Below are positions 24,701 through 32,693 of a DNA stretch of 44,529 bases, piece after piece. The notes under the pieces were generated by a model that saw only the letters and a program-made list of their open reading frames with translations, made no database searches and had not been told where the DNA came from. The translations under genes and the position numbers were made by a program. The first letter of the stretch is position 1, and each line of letters opens with the position of its first letter. This DNA is from Candidatus Gastranaerophilales bacterium (GTDB lineage Bacteria > Cyanobacteriota > Vampirovibrionia > Gastranaerophilales > Gastranaerophilaceae): NCBI GenBank assembly GCA_944324135.1, contig CALUVE010000015.1, positions 1 to 44,529 of the forward strand, in the 5' to 3' direction.

Positions 24701-25595
24701 ATTCAAGACCGCAGGTCAAGCCTGAACGAACTTTAAGTTCATGCAGGTTGAGGTGTGCAATCTTTTTAATATCATCACGGTTCATTGTTGTTCCTGATTT
24801 TACAAGCAGTGTACCGTCAGTATCAACAATATCCTGAGCAACTGTTCTGCCGAGCAATCTGTCGATTAACGGAACAATAACCGCATCACCGTCAGTGATA
24901 GCTTTCATATTAATAGATTTTGTAGTATGGCAGTCATCAGCACGGATAATAACGTCTTGAGCTACGTCAACAAGACGTCTTGTCAAGTAACCTGAGTCAG
25001 CTGTTTTCAACGCTGTATCTACAAGACCTTTACGTGCACCGTATGAAGAAATAATGTATTCGGTAACTGACAAACCTTCTTTAAAGTTTGATTTAATCGG
25101 CAAGTCGATAATTTGGCCCTGTGCGTCTGCCATCAAACCACGCATACCTACCAATTGTGATACCTGTGATACGTTACCTCTCGCTCCGGAGAACGCCATC
25201 ATATATACAGGGTTTAATTTATCAAAGTTTTCAACAACCTGTGCCGTCAATTTAGCAGTTGTTTCTGACCAGGTGTCAATAACTTTTGTATATCTTTCTA
25301 CCTCTGTAATTTCACCTTTTAAGTATCTGTTTGTTGATTGTTCAATTTCTTTTTCTGCTTCATTCAGCAGGTCTTTTTTCACTGCAGGAACTTGTAAGTC
25401 TGCAATTGATATAGTAGTACCGGATTTTGTAGCATATTTATAACCGAGGTTCTTCAATGCATTGGCTAATTCGGCTGTTTTAGCACCGCCGTATTCCAGA
25501 TACATTTGAGCAAGAAGATTATTCAATGCTTTCTTGTCCATCTGTTTGTTGATGAATTCCGGTTCTTTTTTAACATGTGCGTATGTTGTATCCAT
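21747..25595 (-). CDS. rpoC2: RNA polymerase subunit beta-prime, C-terminal part (RpoC2)
   Basis: This is the 1282-residue C-terminal portion of the split largest RNA polymerase subunit. The bridge-helix segment SGARGNVSQVSQLVGMRGLMA lies at about residues 136-156. The second zinc site uses C222, C295, C302 and C305. The first trigger-loop strand QSIGEPGTQLTMRTFHTGG ends near residue 346. Its partner, GDIVQGLPRVEELLEGRKP, appears only near residue 1005, so roughly 650 residues are inserted. That insert contains repeated units of the type DGQxIxxGxxLAE, as expected for sandwich-barrel hybrid motifs of cyanobacterial SI3. I chose ATG 25593-25595, since GAGG lies nine bases upstream and overlaps an in-frame TTG. 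Confidence 0.97.
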   Translation of the reverse strand: MDTTYAHVKKEPEFINKQMDKKALNNLLAQMYLEYGGAKTAELANALKNLGYKYATKSGTTISIADLQVPAVKKDLLNEAEKEIEQSTNRYLKGEITEVERYTKVIDTWSETTAKLTAQVVENFDKLNPVYMMAFSGARGNVSQVSQLVGMRGLMADAQGQIIDLPIKSNFKEGLSVTEYIISSYGARKGLVDTALKTADSGYLTRRLVDVAQDVIIRADDCHTTKSINMKAITDGDAVIVPLIDRLLGRTVAQDIVDTDGTLLVKSGTTMNRDDIKKIAHLNLHELKVRSGLTCGLEYGICQKCYGWAMTTQKLVDVGEAIGIIAAQSIGEPGTQLTMRTFHTGGVFKGSGAMKTVDAKIAGEVVSNVKTRELRTRHGDIVNVANYEADIEVKGEKRTEKYHIPAGSTVFFTNGMKVEKGFKLAEYEPVSQGDGSRLTEKATKDITSDLSGEVLFEDFIADEKKDRQGNISRTTNKQGIIWVLGGDVYNLPGGSKVLVKDGQKIKEGEKLAETLTISEHGGEVRFGEDLIIEDVNFEGKKIKKIVQGKEITIVIASLMPENATFEQTKKEQIWTVKKSGEKYIVKAPVDTTVENGMIIAELIDDECAVTSSGEIRYVDVEVDENQIITKPGTVVFIPEEIHQISKDSSLKMVENGTFVTAGTEIVKDVYCHIDGIVEFKEYNDIIHEITVRPGEVHTLPSVSELKVDEGEVVKKGTAIADGITAKETSIVTIMDSTMDDLDIDDLDEEIDTSLSLDEDNISNQPIQILIRPVQVLEVQQKDVSIKFNTTDDLIDIVPVTQLQYKDGARVRNLDGSTITRTSLVLQMQGYLSHLKGMVEIDEKGNLRIVVLENLIVRREFEGNSKLLSSLQTELLVKDGQTISPKTPVAKTQVLAINDGVASIKDENAELRRLLLTSATYEENVSVKGKATVKKGDFVKLESVIADSGEKSTVSGMVTSVNKGVVTIRAGRPYLISPGTMLQVDAGALVLRGDIIATLVFERQKTGDIVQGLPRVEELLEGRKPKDCAILAEEDGVAEIETDEDLPRLYLVNENGRTEIKYAIDANIVVHNKQEIKKGQPLTSGPLNPHDVIRLCGPEAAQQYLVDEVQRVYRSQGVEIADKHVEIIVRQMTKKVKIVDAGDTKLLPGELVEMQIFERENKEAEENGGQPATCEYMLLGITKASLNTDSFISAASFQETTRILTEAAVDGKRDLLRGLKENVIIGRLIPAGTGFHHLSNANEEKEREERKRAVAQRNQARKPSAILEEIEGMFGAPDFNLDE

Positions 25596-25635
25596 TCTAT
25601 TTTTCCTCAATTTTAATTTTCAAAAAATTTACTGA

Positions 25636-27345
25636 TTATGCAAGAGCGTTTCTTACGGTTTCGTTGAAGATAATTCTACCTACGGTAGTTTCAAATCTTT
25701 CGCCGTTTTCGTTTCTTACAATAATTTTGTCGTGTAAACTGATAATTCCGACTTCCAATGCAGCGATTGCATCCTGGAAGTTATAGAAGTAACCTTTCGG
25801 TTCTTGTGTCGGATCTTTCAGAATTGTCAGGTAATACATACCCAATACCATATCCTGAGACGGTGTAATGATAGGTTTACCGTTAGCAGGAGCAAGGATG
25901 TTATTAGTTGCTAACATAAGCATTCTTGCTTCGGTTTGAGCTTCGATAGAAAGCGGTACGTGGACAGCCATTTGGTCACCGTCGAAGTCAGCGTTGAATG
26001 CTGTACATACCAACGGGTGAAGTTGAATTGCACGTCCTTCAACCAGTTTAGGTTCAAATGCCTGAATACCTAATCTGTGGAGGGTTGGAGCACGGTTCAA
26101 CAGTACAGGGTGTCCGTCGATTACCTCTTCAAGTATATCCCAGACGATTGCTTCGGAACGTTCAATTTTCTTTTTAGCTGATTTAATGTTTTGGACGTAT
26201 CCTCTTTCAATCAGTTTATTAACGACGAATGGTTTAAACAATTCAATAGCCATTTCTTTCGGCAAACCGCACTGGTTAAGGCTCAACTGCGGACCTACTA
26301 CGATAACTGAACGACCTGAGTAGTCAACACGTTTACCGAGTAAGTTTTGACGGAAACGACCTTGTTTACCTTCGATAATATTTGATAATGATTTTAATGC
26401 TCTGTTGTTTGGACCTACAACTGTTCTGCCGCGTCTGCCGTTATCAATAAGAGCATCTACAGCTTCCTGAAGCATACGTTTTTCGTTTCTGACGATAATT
26501 TCAGGAGCGCCCATTTCCAAAAGTCTCTGGAGACGGTTGTTTCTGTTAATTACACGTCTGTATAAGTCGTTCAGGTCAGATGTTGCAAAACGTCCGCCAT
26601 CCAATTGAACCATAGGTCTCAAATCCGGAGGTGTTACCGGAAGTACATCCATTATCATCCAGGATGGTTCTGTTTCAGATGAAATTAAAGAATCAAGCAA
26701 TCTTAAACGTTTGATAAGTTTGCTTTTTCTCTGAACAGAATTTACAGAGCCTGCGAGTTCTGTTCTGATTTCTTCTGCAAGTTCTTTAATATTTAATTCC
26801 ATAAGAAGTTCTTTAATAGCTTCTGCACCGATACCTACTTTCAATTCGGAATCTTCGTTTTCAGCCATAAAGTCTTCGTATTCTTCTTCACTTAACAGTT
26901 GAAGTTTCTTGAACGGACTGTCTGCCGGGTCAAGAACTACATAGTTGTTGAAGTAGATTACCTGTTCCAAATCTTTCAAAGTCATATCAAGAAGCAAACC
27001 GAGGTATGACGGAATCCCTTTCAGGAACCAGATGTGTGATACAGGTGCTGCCAGTTTGATGTGACCCATTCTGTGACGACGCACTTTTGAATCGGTAACT
27101 TCTACACCGCAGCGTTCGCAGATGATACCTTTGTGGCGAACTCTTTTATATTTACCGCAATAACATTCCCAGTCTTTTGACGGCCCAAATATTCTTTCGC
27201 AGAACAAACCGTCTCTTTCCGGTTTTAATGTACGGTAGTTGATTGTTTCAGGTTTTGTTACTTCCCCGTAAGACCACTTCAGAATTCTTTCCGGTGAAGC
27301 TATACTGATTCGTATATAATCAAAATAATCTATACTTGTAGACAT
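25636..27345 (-). CDS. rpoC1: RNA polymerase subunit gamma, N-terminal beta-prime part (RpoC1)
   Basis: This 569-residue subunit is the N-terminal portion of beta-prime. The zinc ribbon is [20 protein letters not shown] (C61, C63, C76, C79). The rudder/clamp region [18 protein letters not shown] is followed by the catalytic magnesium loop [12 protein letters not shown] near residue 452, so the active site lies in this half. The protein ends with [32 protein letters not shown]. It is somewhat shorter than typical cyanobacterial RpoC1 (about 620 or more). AAGGAG precedes the ATG. Forty bases separate it from rpoC2, whose own ribosome site shows a real gene split and not a frameshift. Confidence 0.97.
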   Translation of the reverse strand: MSTSIDYFDYIRISIASPERILKWSYGEVTKPETINYRTLKPERDGLFCERIFGPSKDWECYCGKYKRVRHKGIICERCGVEVTDSKVRRHRMGHIKLAAPVSHIWFLKGIPSYLGLLLDMTLKDLEQVIYFNNYVVLDPADSPFKKLQLLSEEEYEDFMAENEDSELKVGIGAEAIKELLMELNIKELAEEIRTELAGSVNSVQRKSKLIKRLRLLDSLISSETEPSWMIMDVLPVTPPDLRPMVQLDGGRFATSDLNDLYRRVINRNNRLQRLLEMGAPEIIVRNEKRMLQEAVDALIDNGRRGRTVVGPNNRALKSLSNIIEGKQGRFRQNLLGKRVDYSGRSVIVVGPQLSLNQCGLPKEMAIELFKPFVVNKLIERGYVQNIKSAKKKIERSEAIVWDILEEVIDGHPVLLNRAPTLHRLGIQAFEPKLVEGRAIQLHPLVCTAFNADFDGDQMAVHVPLSIEAQTEARMLMLATNNILAPANGKPIITPSQDMVLGMYYLTILKDPTQEPKGYFYNFQDAIAALEVGIISLHDKIIVRNENGERFETTVGRIIFNETVRNALA

Positions 27346-27382
27346 TTTATATGTTTCTCCTTTTTTATTGAGTGATGTGCGG

Positions 27383-27416
27383 AGTGTGAAAGGGGTTTAT
27401 AGTCACCTTTCACACT
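27383..27416 (-). promoter_or_regulatory. Intercistronic hairpin between rpoB and rpoC1
   Basis: Perfect 11-bp arms AGTGTGAAAGG (27383-27393) and CCTTTCACACT (27406-27416) enclose a 12-base loop. No T-run follows, so it is not a simple terminator. It could be an RNA-processing site, an mRNA stabiliser or an attenuator setting the rpoB to rpoC1 ratio. Confidence 0.6.
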
Positions 27417-27431
27417 TCACTATTCACTTGA

Positions 27432-30400
27432 TTATAAATCTCCAAATGTTGTTGGTGTTTCAAAGAAGTTGATATTCAACAACTCTGAATCAATATCTGA
27501 TAATGTTCTTTTCGGAGCTGATTTTCTCAAATCGTCCATATCGGAAACAAGATCAACTTCTGAACCGTCTTTTTTAACACAGGTAATATCCAGACCGATA
27601 CTTTGCAATTCTCTTACAAGTACCTTGAATGATTCAGGAATACCAGGTCTCGGGATGTTATCACCCTTGACGATTGATTCATATGCTCTGTTTCTACCGT
27701 TAACATCATCTGATTTGATAGTCAACATTTCTTGTAATGTATAAGCTGCACCGTAAGCTTCCAAAGCCCAAACTTCCATTTCGCCGAATCTTTGTCCGCC
27801 GAATTGAGCTTTACCGCCTAACGGTTGTTGTGTTACTAATGAGTAAGGACCTGTTGAACGTGCGTGGATTTTATCATCAACAAGGTGAACAAGTTTCAGT
27901 ATGTAAGAAAGACCGACTGCAACAGGTTCATCAAACGGTTCACCGGTTCTGCCGTCTATCAATCTTACTTTACCGTCTTCTGTTACCCAATCACAACCAG
28001 ACTCTTTAATACCTTTCAAAAGTTCAGCCTTTGTTGCGATTTCTGATTGAGCATCCCCGAACATTTCGTCAAATGACGGTGCCTCATAGTAGTTGCCTGT
28101 GAGGTATGCTGCCAAACCGAGAAGTAATTCATAAGTTTGACCAACGTTCATACGTGACGGAACACCGAGCGGGTTCAGTACGATATCAACAGGGGTACCA
28201 TCCGGCATAAACGGCATATCTTCTTTTGCAAGAATTCTTGATACAATACCTTTGTTACCGTGGCGTCCTGAAAGTTTATCACCTACAGAAACCTTACGTT
28301 TTTGTGCGATGTAAACTCTGATAACTGTATTTGCTCCCGGAGGAAGTTCATCACCTTTTTCACGGTCAAATACTTTTACGTCGAGTACTCTGCCGCCTTC
28401 TCCGTGAGGAACTCTCAGTGAGTTATCTTTTACATCTCTTGCCTTTTCAGCAAAGATTGCTCTTAACAATTTTTCTTCCGGCGGATGTTCTGATTCGCCT
28501 TTCGGTGTAACTTTACCAACGAGGATATCATCAGCGTAAACTCTTGCACCGATACGAACAATACCGCGTTCATCCAGGTGTCTCAAAGCATCTTCTGAAA
28601 CGTTAGGAATTTCACGTGTAATTTCTTCCGGTCCGAGTTTTGTTTGTCTTGCATCAATTTCCAATTTTTCAATGTGGATTGATGTAAAGATATCATCGTG
28701 TACACATCTTTCAGAAAGCAGAATAGCATCTTCGAAGTTATACCCTTCCCAAGGCATATAAGCTACGATAACGTTCTTACCTAATGAAAGTTCTCCGCCG
28801 CAGGTTGATGCACCATCTGCGATTACGTCGCCGGCCTTAACCTTATCACCCTCGTGAACCAGAGGTCTCTGGTTTATACAAGTATCCTGGTTGGATCTTA
28901 CGTATTTCATTAACTGATATACGTGAGGCTGGTTATTAATATCACGGATGATAATTTCTTCACCAACAACTCTTTCTACGGTACCGTCAACATCTGATAC
29001 GATAACCATACCTGAGTCTTTAGCAGCTCTGGCTTCCAAACCTGTACCAACTACCGGTCTTTCTGTAATAAACAGAGGAACTGCCTGACGCTGCATGTTA
29101 GAACCCATCAATGCACGGTTAGCATCATCGTGTTCGATAAACGGAATCATAGAAGTCGCAACAGAGATAATCTGTATCGGGCAAACACCGACGTAGTCAA
29201 CTTTTGATGATTCGCACATTGTGAATTCTGAACGGTATCTGACCGGTACTTGTGCATCTTTGAAAGTGCCGTCTTTATTCAATTTAACGTCTGCCGGAGC
29301 GCAGCGGAAGTTTTCATCTTCATCAGCTGTCAGATAGTGAACCTCGTTAGTTACAACGCCGTCTTTTACAACGAAGAATGGAGATTCTACAAAACCGTAG
29401 TCGTTAACTTTTGCGTGTGTTGCAAGTGAACCAATCAAACCTGCGTTCGGACCTTCCGGAGTTTCTACCGGACAAATACGTCCGTAGTGTGACGGGTGGA
29501 TATCACGAACTGCAAAGCCTGCTCTTTCTCTCATCAAACCGCCTGGTCCTAATGCTGAAATACGTCTTTTGTGAGTCAATTCAGCAAGCGGGTTGGTTTG
29601 GTCCATAAATTGTGATAACTGAGAACTTCCGAAGAATTCTTTCAATGAAGCAACCAGCGGTTTTGTGTTCAGCAAATTCAACGGAGTTAAAGTTTCTGAA
29701 TCCTGAAGTGTCATTCTTTCTTTAACAATTCTTTCGATTCTTGAAAGACCTACTCTGAATTGGTTTTGAAGAAGTTCACCAACTGAACGGATTCTTCTGT
29801 TACCCAAGTGGTCGATATCATCAACTGTACCTTCATCGTATGTCAAATTGATAAGGTATTCTATTGATGCTACGATATCCTGAACTGTCAGAGTTCTCTG
29901 GTTTTTCGGAATGTTCAGGTTCAATTTTTTGTTCAATTTATAACGACCTACACGACCTATATCATATTTCTTTTCATCAAAGAAACGAGCTTCCAATATT
30001 GAACGGCCGCCCTGAGGTGATGCAGGATCACCAGGTCTTAATTTTTTATAAACTTCAATCAAAGCATCATCTGTCGTTTCAGCTGTATCTTTGTCTAATG
30101 TTTTCTTCAAGAATTCAAAGTGGGTGAACAGAGATTCCATTTCAGAAACTGTAATACCCATAGCTTTCAACAATGTAGTTGCCAGGATTTTTCTATTTTT
30201 ATCTATTTTAACGTAAATTAAATCGTTTGCATCAGTTTCAATTTTCAACCAGGCACCGCGGTTCGGAATCATGGTTGCGTTATACAAACGTTTGCCGGCA
30301 GGTGAAACTTCACGTTTGAAGTAAACACCAGGAGAACGAACGATTTGTGAAACGATTACACGTTCTGCACCGTTTACAATGAATGTACCTTTGTCAGTCA

Positions 30401-30749
30401 TTGTAGGAATATCACCGATGTATACTTCCTGTTCTTTAATTTCACCGCTGTCACGGTTTACTAATCTAATCATAACGCGCAATTGTTTTGCATAAGTTGC
30501 GTCATGAATTCTTGCTTCTTCAATTGTATACTTTGCATTATCAAAAGTATAATTTGGTAAAAAGTGCAATTCCAATCTGCCTGTATAGTCTTTAATCGGA
30601 GAGAATGAAAGCAATTCTTCTTTCAATCCTTCTTTCAAAAACCATTCGAAAGATTTTTTCTGCACTTCAATAAGGTCCGGTAAATCATCCAAACGAGTAT
30701 GCGGGATACCCATTGGTGTTACTCTTTCAGCATATTTTGTCTTAGACAT
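27432..30749 (-). CDS. rpoB: RNA polymerase subunit beta
   Basis: This 1105-residue subunit has a size like cyanobacterial RpoB and lacks the large proteobacterial insertions. The rifampicin-pocket segment reads [18 protein letters not shown] followed by [13 protein letters not shown], with the wild-type Asp, His and Ser of sensitive enzymes. The C-terminal blocks [31 protein letters not shown] and [11 protein letters not shown] are intact. I chose ATG 30747-30749, with GAGGTGA just upstream. The reading frame stays open for 59 more codons into the leader, but these lack a ribosome site and family similarity. It heads the rpoB-rpoC1-rpoC2 operon. rplJ/rplL do not precede it. Confidence 0.97.
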   Translation of the reverse strand: MSKTKYAERVTPMGIPHTRLDDLPDLIEVQKKSFEWFLKEGLKEELLSFSPIKDYTGRLELHFLPNYTFDNAKYTIEEARIHDATYAKQLRVMIRLVNRDSGEIKEQEVYIGDIPTMTDKGTFIVNGAERVIVSQIVRSPGVYFKREVSPAGKRLYNATMIPNRGAWLKIETDANDLIYVKIDKNRKILATTLLKAMGITVSEMESLFTHFEFLKKTLDKDTAETTDDALIEVYKKLRPGDPASPQGGRSILEARFFDEKKYDIGRVGRYKLNKKLNLNIPKNQRTLTVQDIVASIEYLINLTYDEGTVDDIDHLGNRRIRSVGELLQNQFRVGLSRIERIVKERMTLQDSETLTPLNLLNTKPLVASLKEFFGSSQLSQFMDQTNPLAELTHKRRISALGPGGLMRERAGFAVRDIHPSHYGRICPVETPEGPNAGLIGSLATHAKVNDYGFVESPFFVVKDGVVTNEVHYLTADEDENFRCAPADVKLNKDGTFKDAQVPVRYRSEFTMCESSKVDYVGVCPIQIISVATSMIPFIEHDDANRALMGSNMQRQAVPLFITERPVVGTGLEARAAKDSGMVIVSDVDGTVERVVGEEIIIRDINNQPHVYQLMKYVRSNQDTCINQRPLVHEGDKVKAGDVIADGASTCGGELSLGKNVIVAYMPWEGYNFEDAILLSERCVHDDIFTSIHIEKLEIDARQTKLGPEEITREIPNVSEDALRHLDERGIVRIGARVYADDILVGKVTPKGESEHPPEEKLLRAIFAEKARDVKDNSLRVPHGEGGRVLDVKVFDREKGDELPPGANTVIRVYIAQKRKVSVGDKLSGRHGNKGIVSRILAKEDMPFMPDGTPVDIVLNPLGVPSRMNVGQTYELLLGLAAYLTGNYYEAPSFDEMFGDAQSEIATKAELLKGIKESGCDWVTEDGKVRLIDGRTGEPFDEPVAVGLSYILKLVHLVDDKIHARSTGPYSLVTQQPLGGKAQFGGQRFGEMEVWALEAYGAAYTLQEMLTIKSDDVNGRNRAYESIVKGDNIPRPGIPESFKVLVRELQSIGLDITCVKKDGSEVDLVSDMDDLRKSAPKRTLSDIDSELLNINFFETPTTFGDL

Positions 30750-30823
30750 CAATTCACCTCGTCTATAAATGGTGTACGTACTATCAAAAAAAATTTGTAA
30801 ATCTAACTTGAGGCTGTTAACCT

Positions 30824-30842
30824 TTTGCACTAATCGTGCAAA
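30824..30842 (-). promoter_or_regulatory. Hairpin in the rpoB leader
   Basis: TTTGCAC (30824-30830) and GTGCAAA (30836-30842) form a 7-bp stem around a 5-base loop, roughly midway in the predicted 190-base rpoB leader. A regulatory role is only inferred. The stretch 30750-31078 otherwise contains the rpoB promoter and no gene. Confidence 0.45.
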
Positions 30843-30945
30843 CAAATATATAAAAAAAGCTTTTGTATTTGTCTTAAATGCTTTAGCAGTCAAACTTTCC
30901 GCTTGATTACGCAAAGTACAGGACACTACTATTGCATGTTACTTT

Positions 30946-30973
30946 ATCATATTACATCAAAATTCAGAGTCAA
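30946..30973 (-). promoter_or_regulatory. rpoB promoter
   Basis: On the minus strand -35 TTGACT (30968-30973), 16 bases, and -10 TATGAT (30946-30951) give a near-consensus promoter. The predicted start near 30939 leaves a leader of about 190 bases before the rpoB ATG. Confidence 0.7.
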
Positions 30974-31078
30974 GAAAATATAAAAATTATATCTTCTCAA
31001 TGTTACAATTTTGTAATATATTTTAAGACGCAGGCGGAAAGTTTTGATATGAGCGGGATAGACTGTCAAGCCCTTGTT

Positions 31079-31840
31079 TTAATTATAATCTATTTTCCAA
31101 CTATTTTCGATAATTCTTGCAGTACAGCCGTAACCGGTAGAACGGCTTACATCTTTATTTGCAGGGGCGCCACAGCCTGAAGAATCTTCTCCCCAGTAAG
31201 TTTGAGATTGAGGCATAGCCTCGGATAAATCTTTACCCCAGGCTGAATACAGCAAACCGTTTTGCGCCAGTGCATACTGGAACATATCTTTACCCCATTT
31301 ATTAGGAGGTTTAACACCGTTAATATCAACAAAAAAGTATGCAACGATTGATTTAATTTTAGTTTTGTTAGAAGCATTCTGAGGACCGTTCAGATGCATA
31401 TAATAAATCATTCCGTCATTCAAAAAACCGCGCCACGCATAGTCATATTGACCGCCGTCAGCAAGTTCCCCGTTCATTTTGACATAGACCGGACATTCCG
31501 GACAGGCCTCTCCTGCCTTGTATGATTTTACTATATTAAAATATTTTCTCATTTGATTATCGAGATTAGTCTGAACCCTTTCATCAAGAAAAGTTTCCGG
31601 CGTCATGGTTTGAAATACAGAAAGGTTACTTAAGTCATCCAGATTTTCTGATGAACGCATCATTAAAAACCCGTCATTAATTTTTGCGTAAGCAAGTTTT
31701 ATTCCTGCCAAGGCTACAGCGTTTTGATGTTTATTAGTCAATATAGGGAGAGTCAGAGCTGCTATAACACCAATTATACCTATAGTTACAAGAACTTCGG
31801 ATAGTGTGTATCCTATGCGGCTTTTAGTTGTATTTTTCAT
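31079..31840 (-). CDS. Type IV pilin-like / pseudopilin protein
   Basis: This 253-residue protein has a class III signal: a short basic leader, Gly10, then YTLSEVLVTIGIIGVIAALTLP. Prepilin peptidase would cut after Gly10 and Glu15 is the conserved Glu+5. The large C-terminal domain has a CPEC pair and the segment VDINGVKPPNKWGKDMFQYAL, a D-x-N-G type calcium-loop-like pattern seen in many minor pilins of this lineage as I recall them. GGGGAG precedes the ATG. No pilus assembly genes are adjacent, so it is a solitary pilin gene served by machinery elsewhere. It may be an adhesin, a minor pilin or a secretion pseudopilin. Confidence 0.88.
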   Translation of the reverse strand: MKNTTKSRIGYTLSEVLVTIGIIGVIAALTLPILTNKHQNAVALAGIKLAYAKINDGFLMMRSSENLDDLSNLSVFQTMTPETFLDERVQTNLDNQMRKYFNIVKSYKAGEACPECPVYVKMNGELADGGQYDYAWRGFLNDGMIYYMHLNGPQNASNKTKIKSIVAYFFVDINGVKPPNKWGKDMFQYALAQNGLLYSAWGKDLSEAMPQSQTYWGEDSSGCGAPANKDVSRSTGYGCTARIIENSWKIDYN

Positions 31841-31951
31841 AGCTCCCCTTATTTTTTAGTCGATAATCATTATTGATTTTAACATAGTGTGTATACATTT
31901 TCAAATATGTTAATTTTTATTATATAATTTATAAAAAACGAGGAAAAATTT

Positions 31952-32629
31952 ATGAAAAAATTATTATTTATTTTAATCGGATTACTCTTTTGTGTGAACA
32001 CTGTGTTTGCAGAAGATATGAGTATACAGGCACAAAATTCTTTTACGGCACCGCAGGAAAATGCCGCCAATGCTGCTGATGAAGAGGGGACGGCTCTAAA
32101 GGCCGAAATAACTTTTGACTGGTTTGATATTTCAATGTATGAACGAGAAGAGCTCATTGAAAATTACAAAAAAATAATTTTTTCTGATGATGAAGTGTAC
32201 AAATATAAACGCAAAGAATTCCGCAAACAATACACGGATTTTCTAAAAGACAAAAATCACAAAGAACACTACAGACTAGCTGCAAACGGTGTGCTTGACA
32301 CAGGATATGCAAAACTTTGCGCTTTTTTCTACAAAAAAGACATCCTTGTGATTTATGCACTGCAATATAAAGACAGGATGAAAAATGCATTCTATTATGA
32401 CGCATACGGGCATTTAAGATTTGTAGACGTAATGGAGGGCAACTATCCGGAATACCCTTACTGGTCAAAACAATACACCTCTAACGGCAAAATGATTAGC
32501 GCAATATATTTTGCCTCAAAAGACATTCAATATATGTACGAGCCTGACGGGAAATTTCAGGGTGTCTGGTACAAAGATAAAATGTTCAATATTGATGCAA
32601 AACAAGTGCTAACTCGAACAAACTGGTAA
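31952..32629 (+). CDS. Secreted protein of unknown function
   Basis: This 225-residue protein has a clear signal peptide (MKKLLFILIGLLFCVNTVFA, cleavage before EDMS). The mature part is rich in Tyr, Lys and Asp. Its latter half has repeated aromatic patterns such as FYYDAYGHLRFVDV and YMYEPDGKFQGVWY, which resemble beta-hairpin repeats of the toxin_2/MORN-like kind without matching a named family. GAGG precedes the ATG. It diverges from the pilin gene, and a shared bidirectional terminator separates it from the M16 peptidase. Function unknown. Confidence 0.75.
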   Translation: MKKLLFILIGLLFCVNTVFAEDMSIQAQNSFTAPQENAANAADEEGTALKAEITFDWFDISMYEREELIENYKKIIFSDDEVYKYKRKEFRKQYTDFLKDKNHKEHYRLAANGVLDTGYAKLCAFFYKKDILVIYALQYKDRMKNAFYYDAYGHLRFVDVMEGNYPEYPYWSKQYTSNGKMISAIYFASKDIQYMYEPDGKFQGVWYKDKMFNIDAKQVLTRTNW

Positions 32630-32644
32630 CTTTTGTAAACTAAC

Positions 32645-32680
32645 AAAAAGAGGATATGACATTACATCTATCCTCTTTTT
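32645..32680. terminator. Bidirectional intrinsic terminator
   Basis: AAAAAGAGGATA (32645-32656) and TATCCTCTTTTT (32669-32680) are perfectly complementary over 12 bases with a 12-base loop. A T-run closes the stem on either strand, so it serves both the secreted-protein gene (plus) and the M16 peptidase gene (minus). Confidence 0.9.
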
Positions 32681-32693
32681 TCATATATTATCA

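Noticed and set aside
21880..25443. Several long antisense reading frames across rpoC2 and rpoB
   Set aside because: They are shadows of strongly coding genes, have low-complexity Phe/Cys/Ser-rich translations and lack ribosome sites.
25596..25635. rpoC1/rpoC2 boundary as a frameshift in a single rpoC
   Set aside because: RpoC1 ends with a proper stop, RpoC2 has its own ribosome site and the break is at the position known from cyanobacteria, so it is a natural split.
30750..30926. N-terminal extension of RpoB by 59 codons
   Set aside because: GAGGTGA sits before the ATG at 30749 and the family begins there; the upstream part has no similarity to RpoB. It is kept only as a leader observation.
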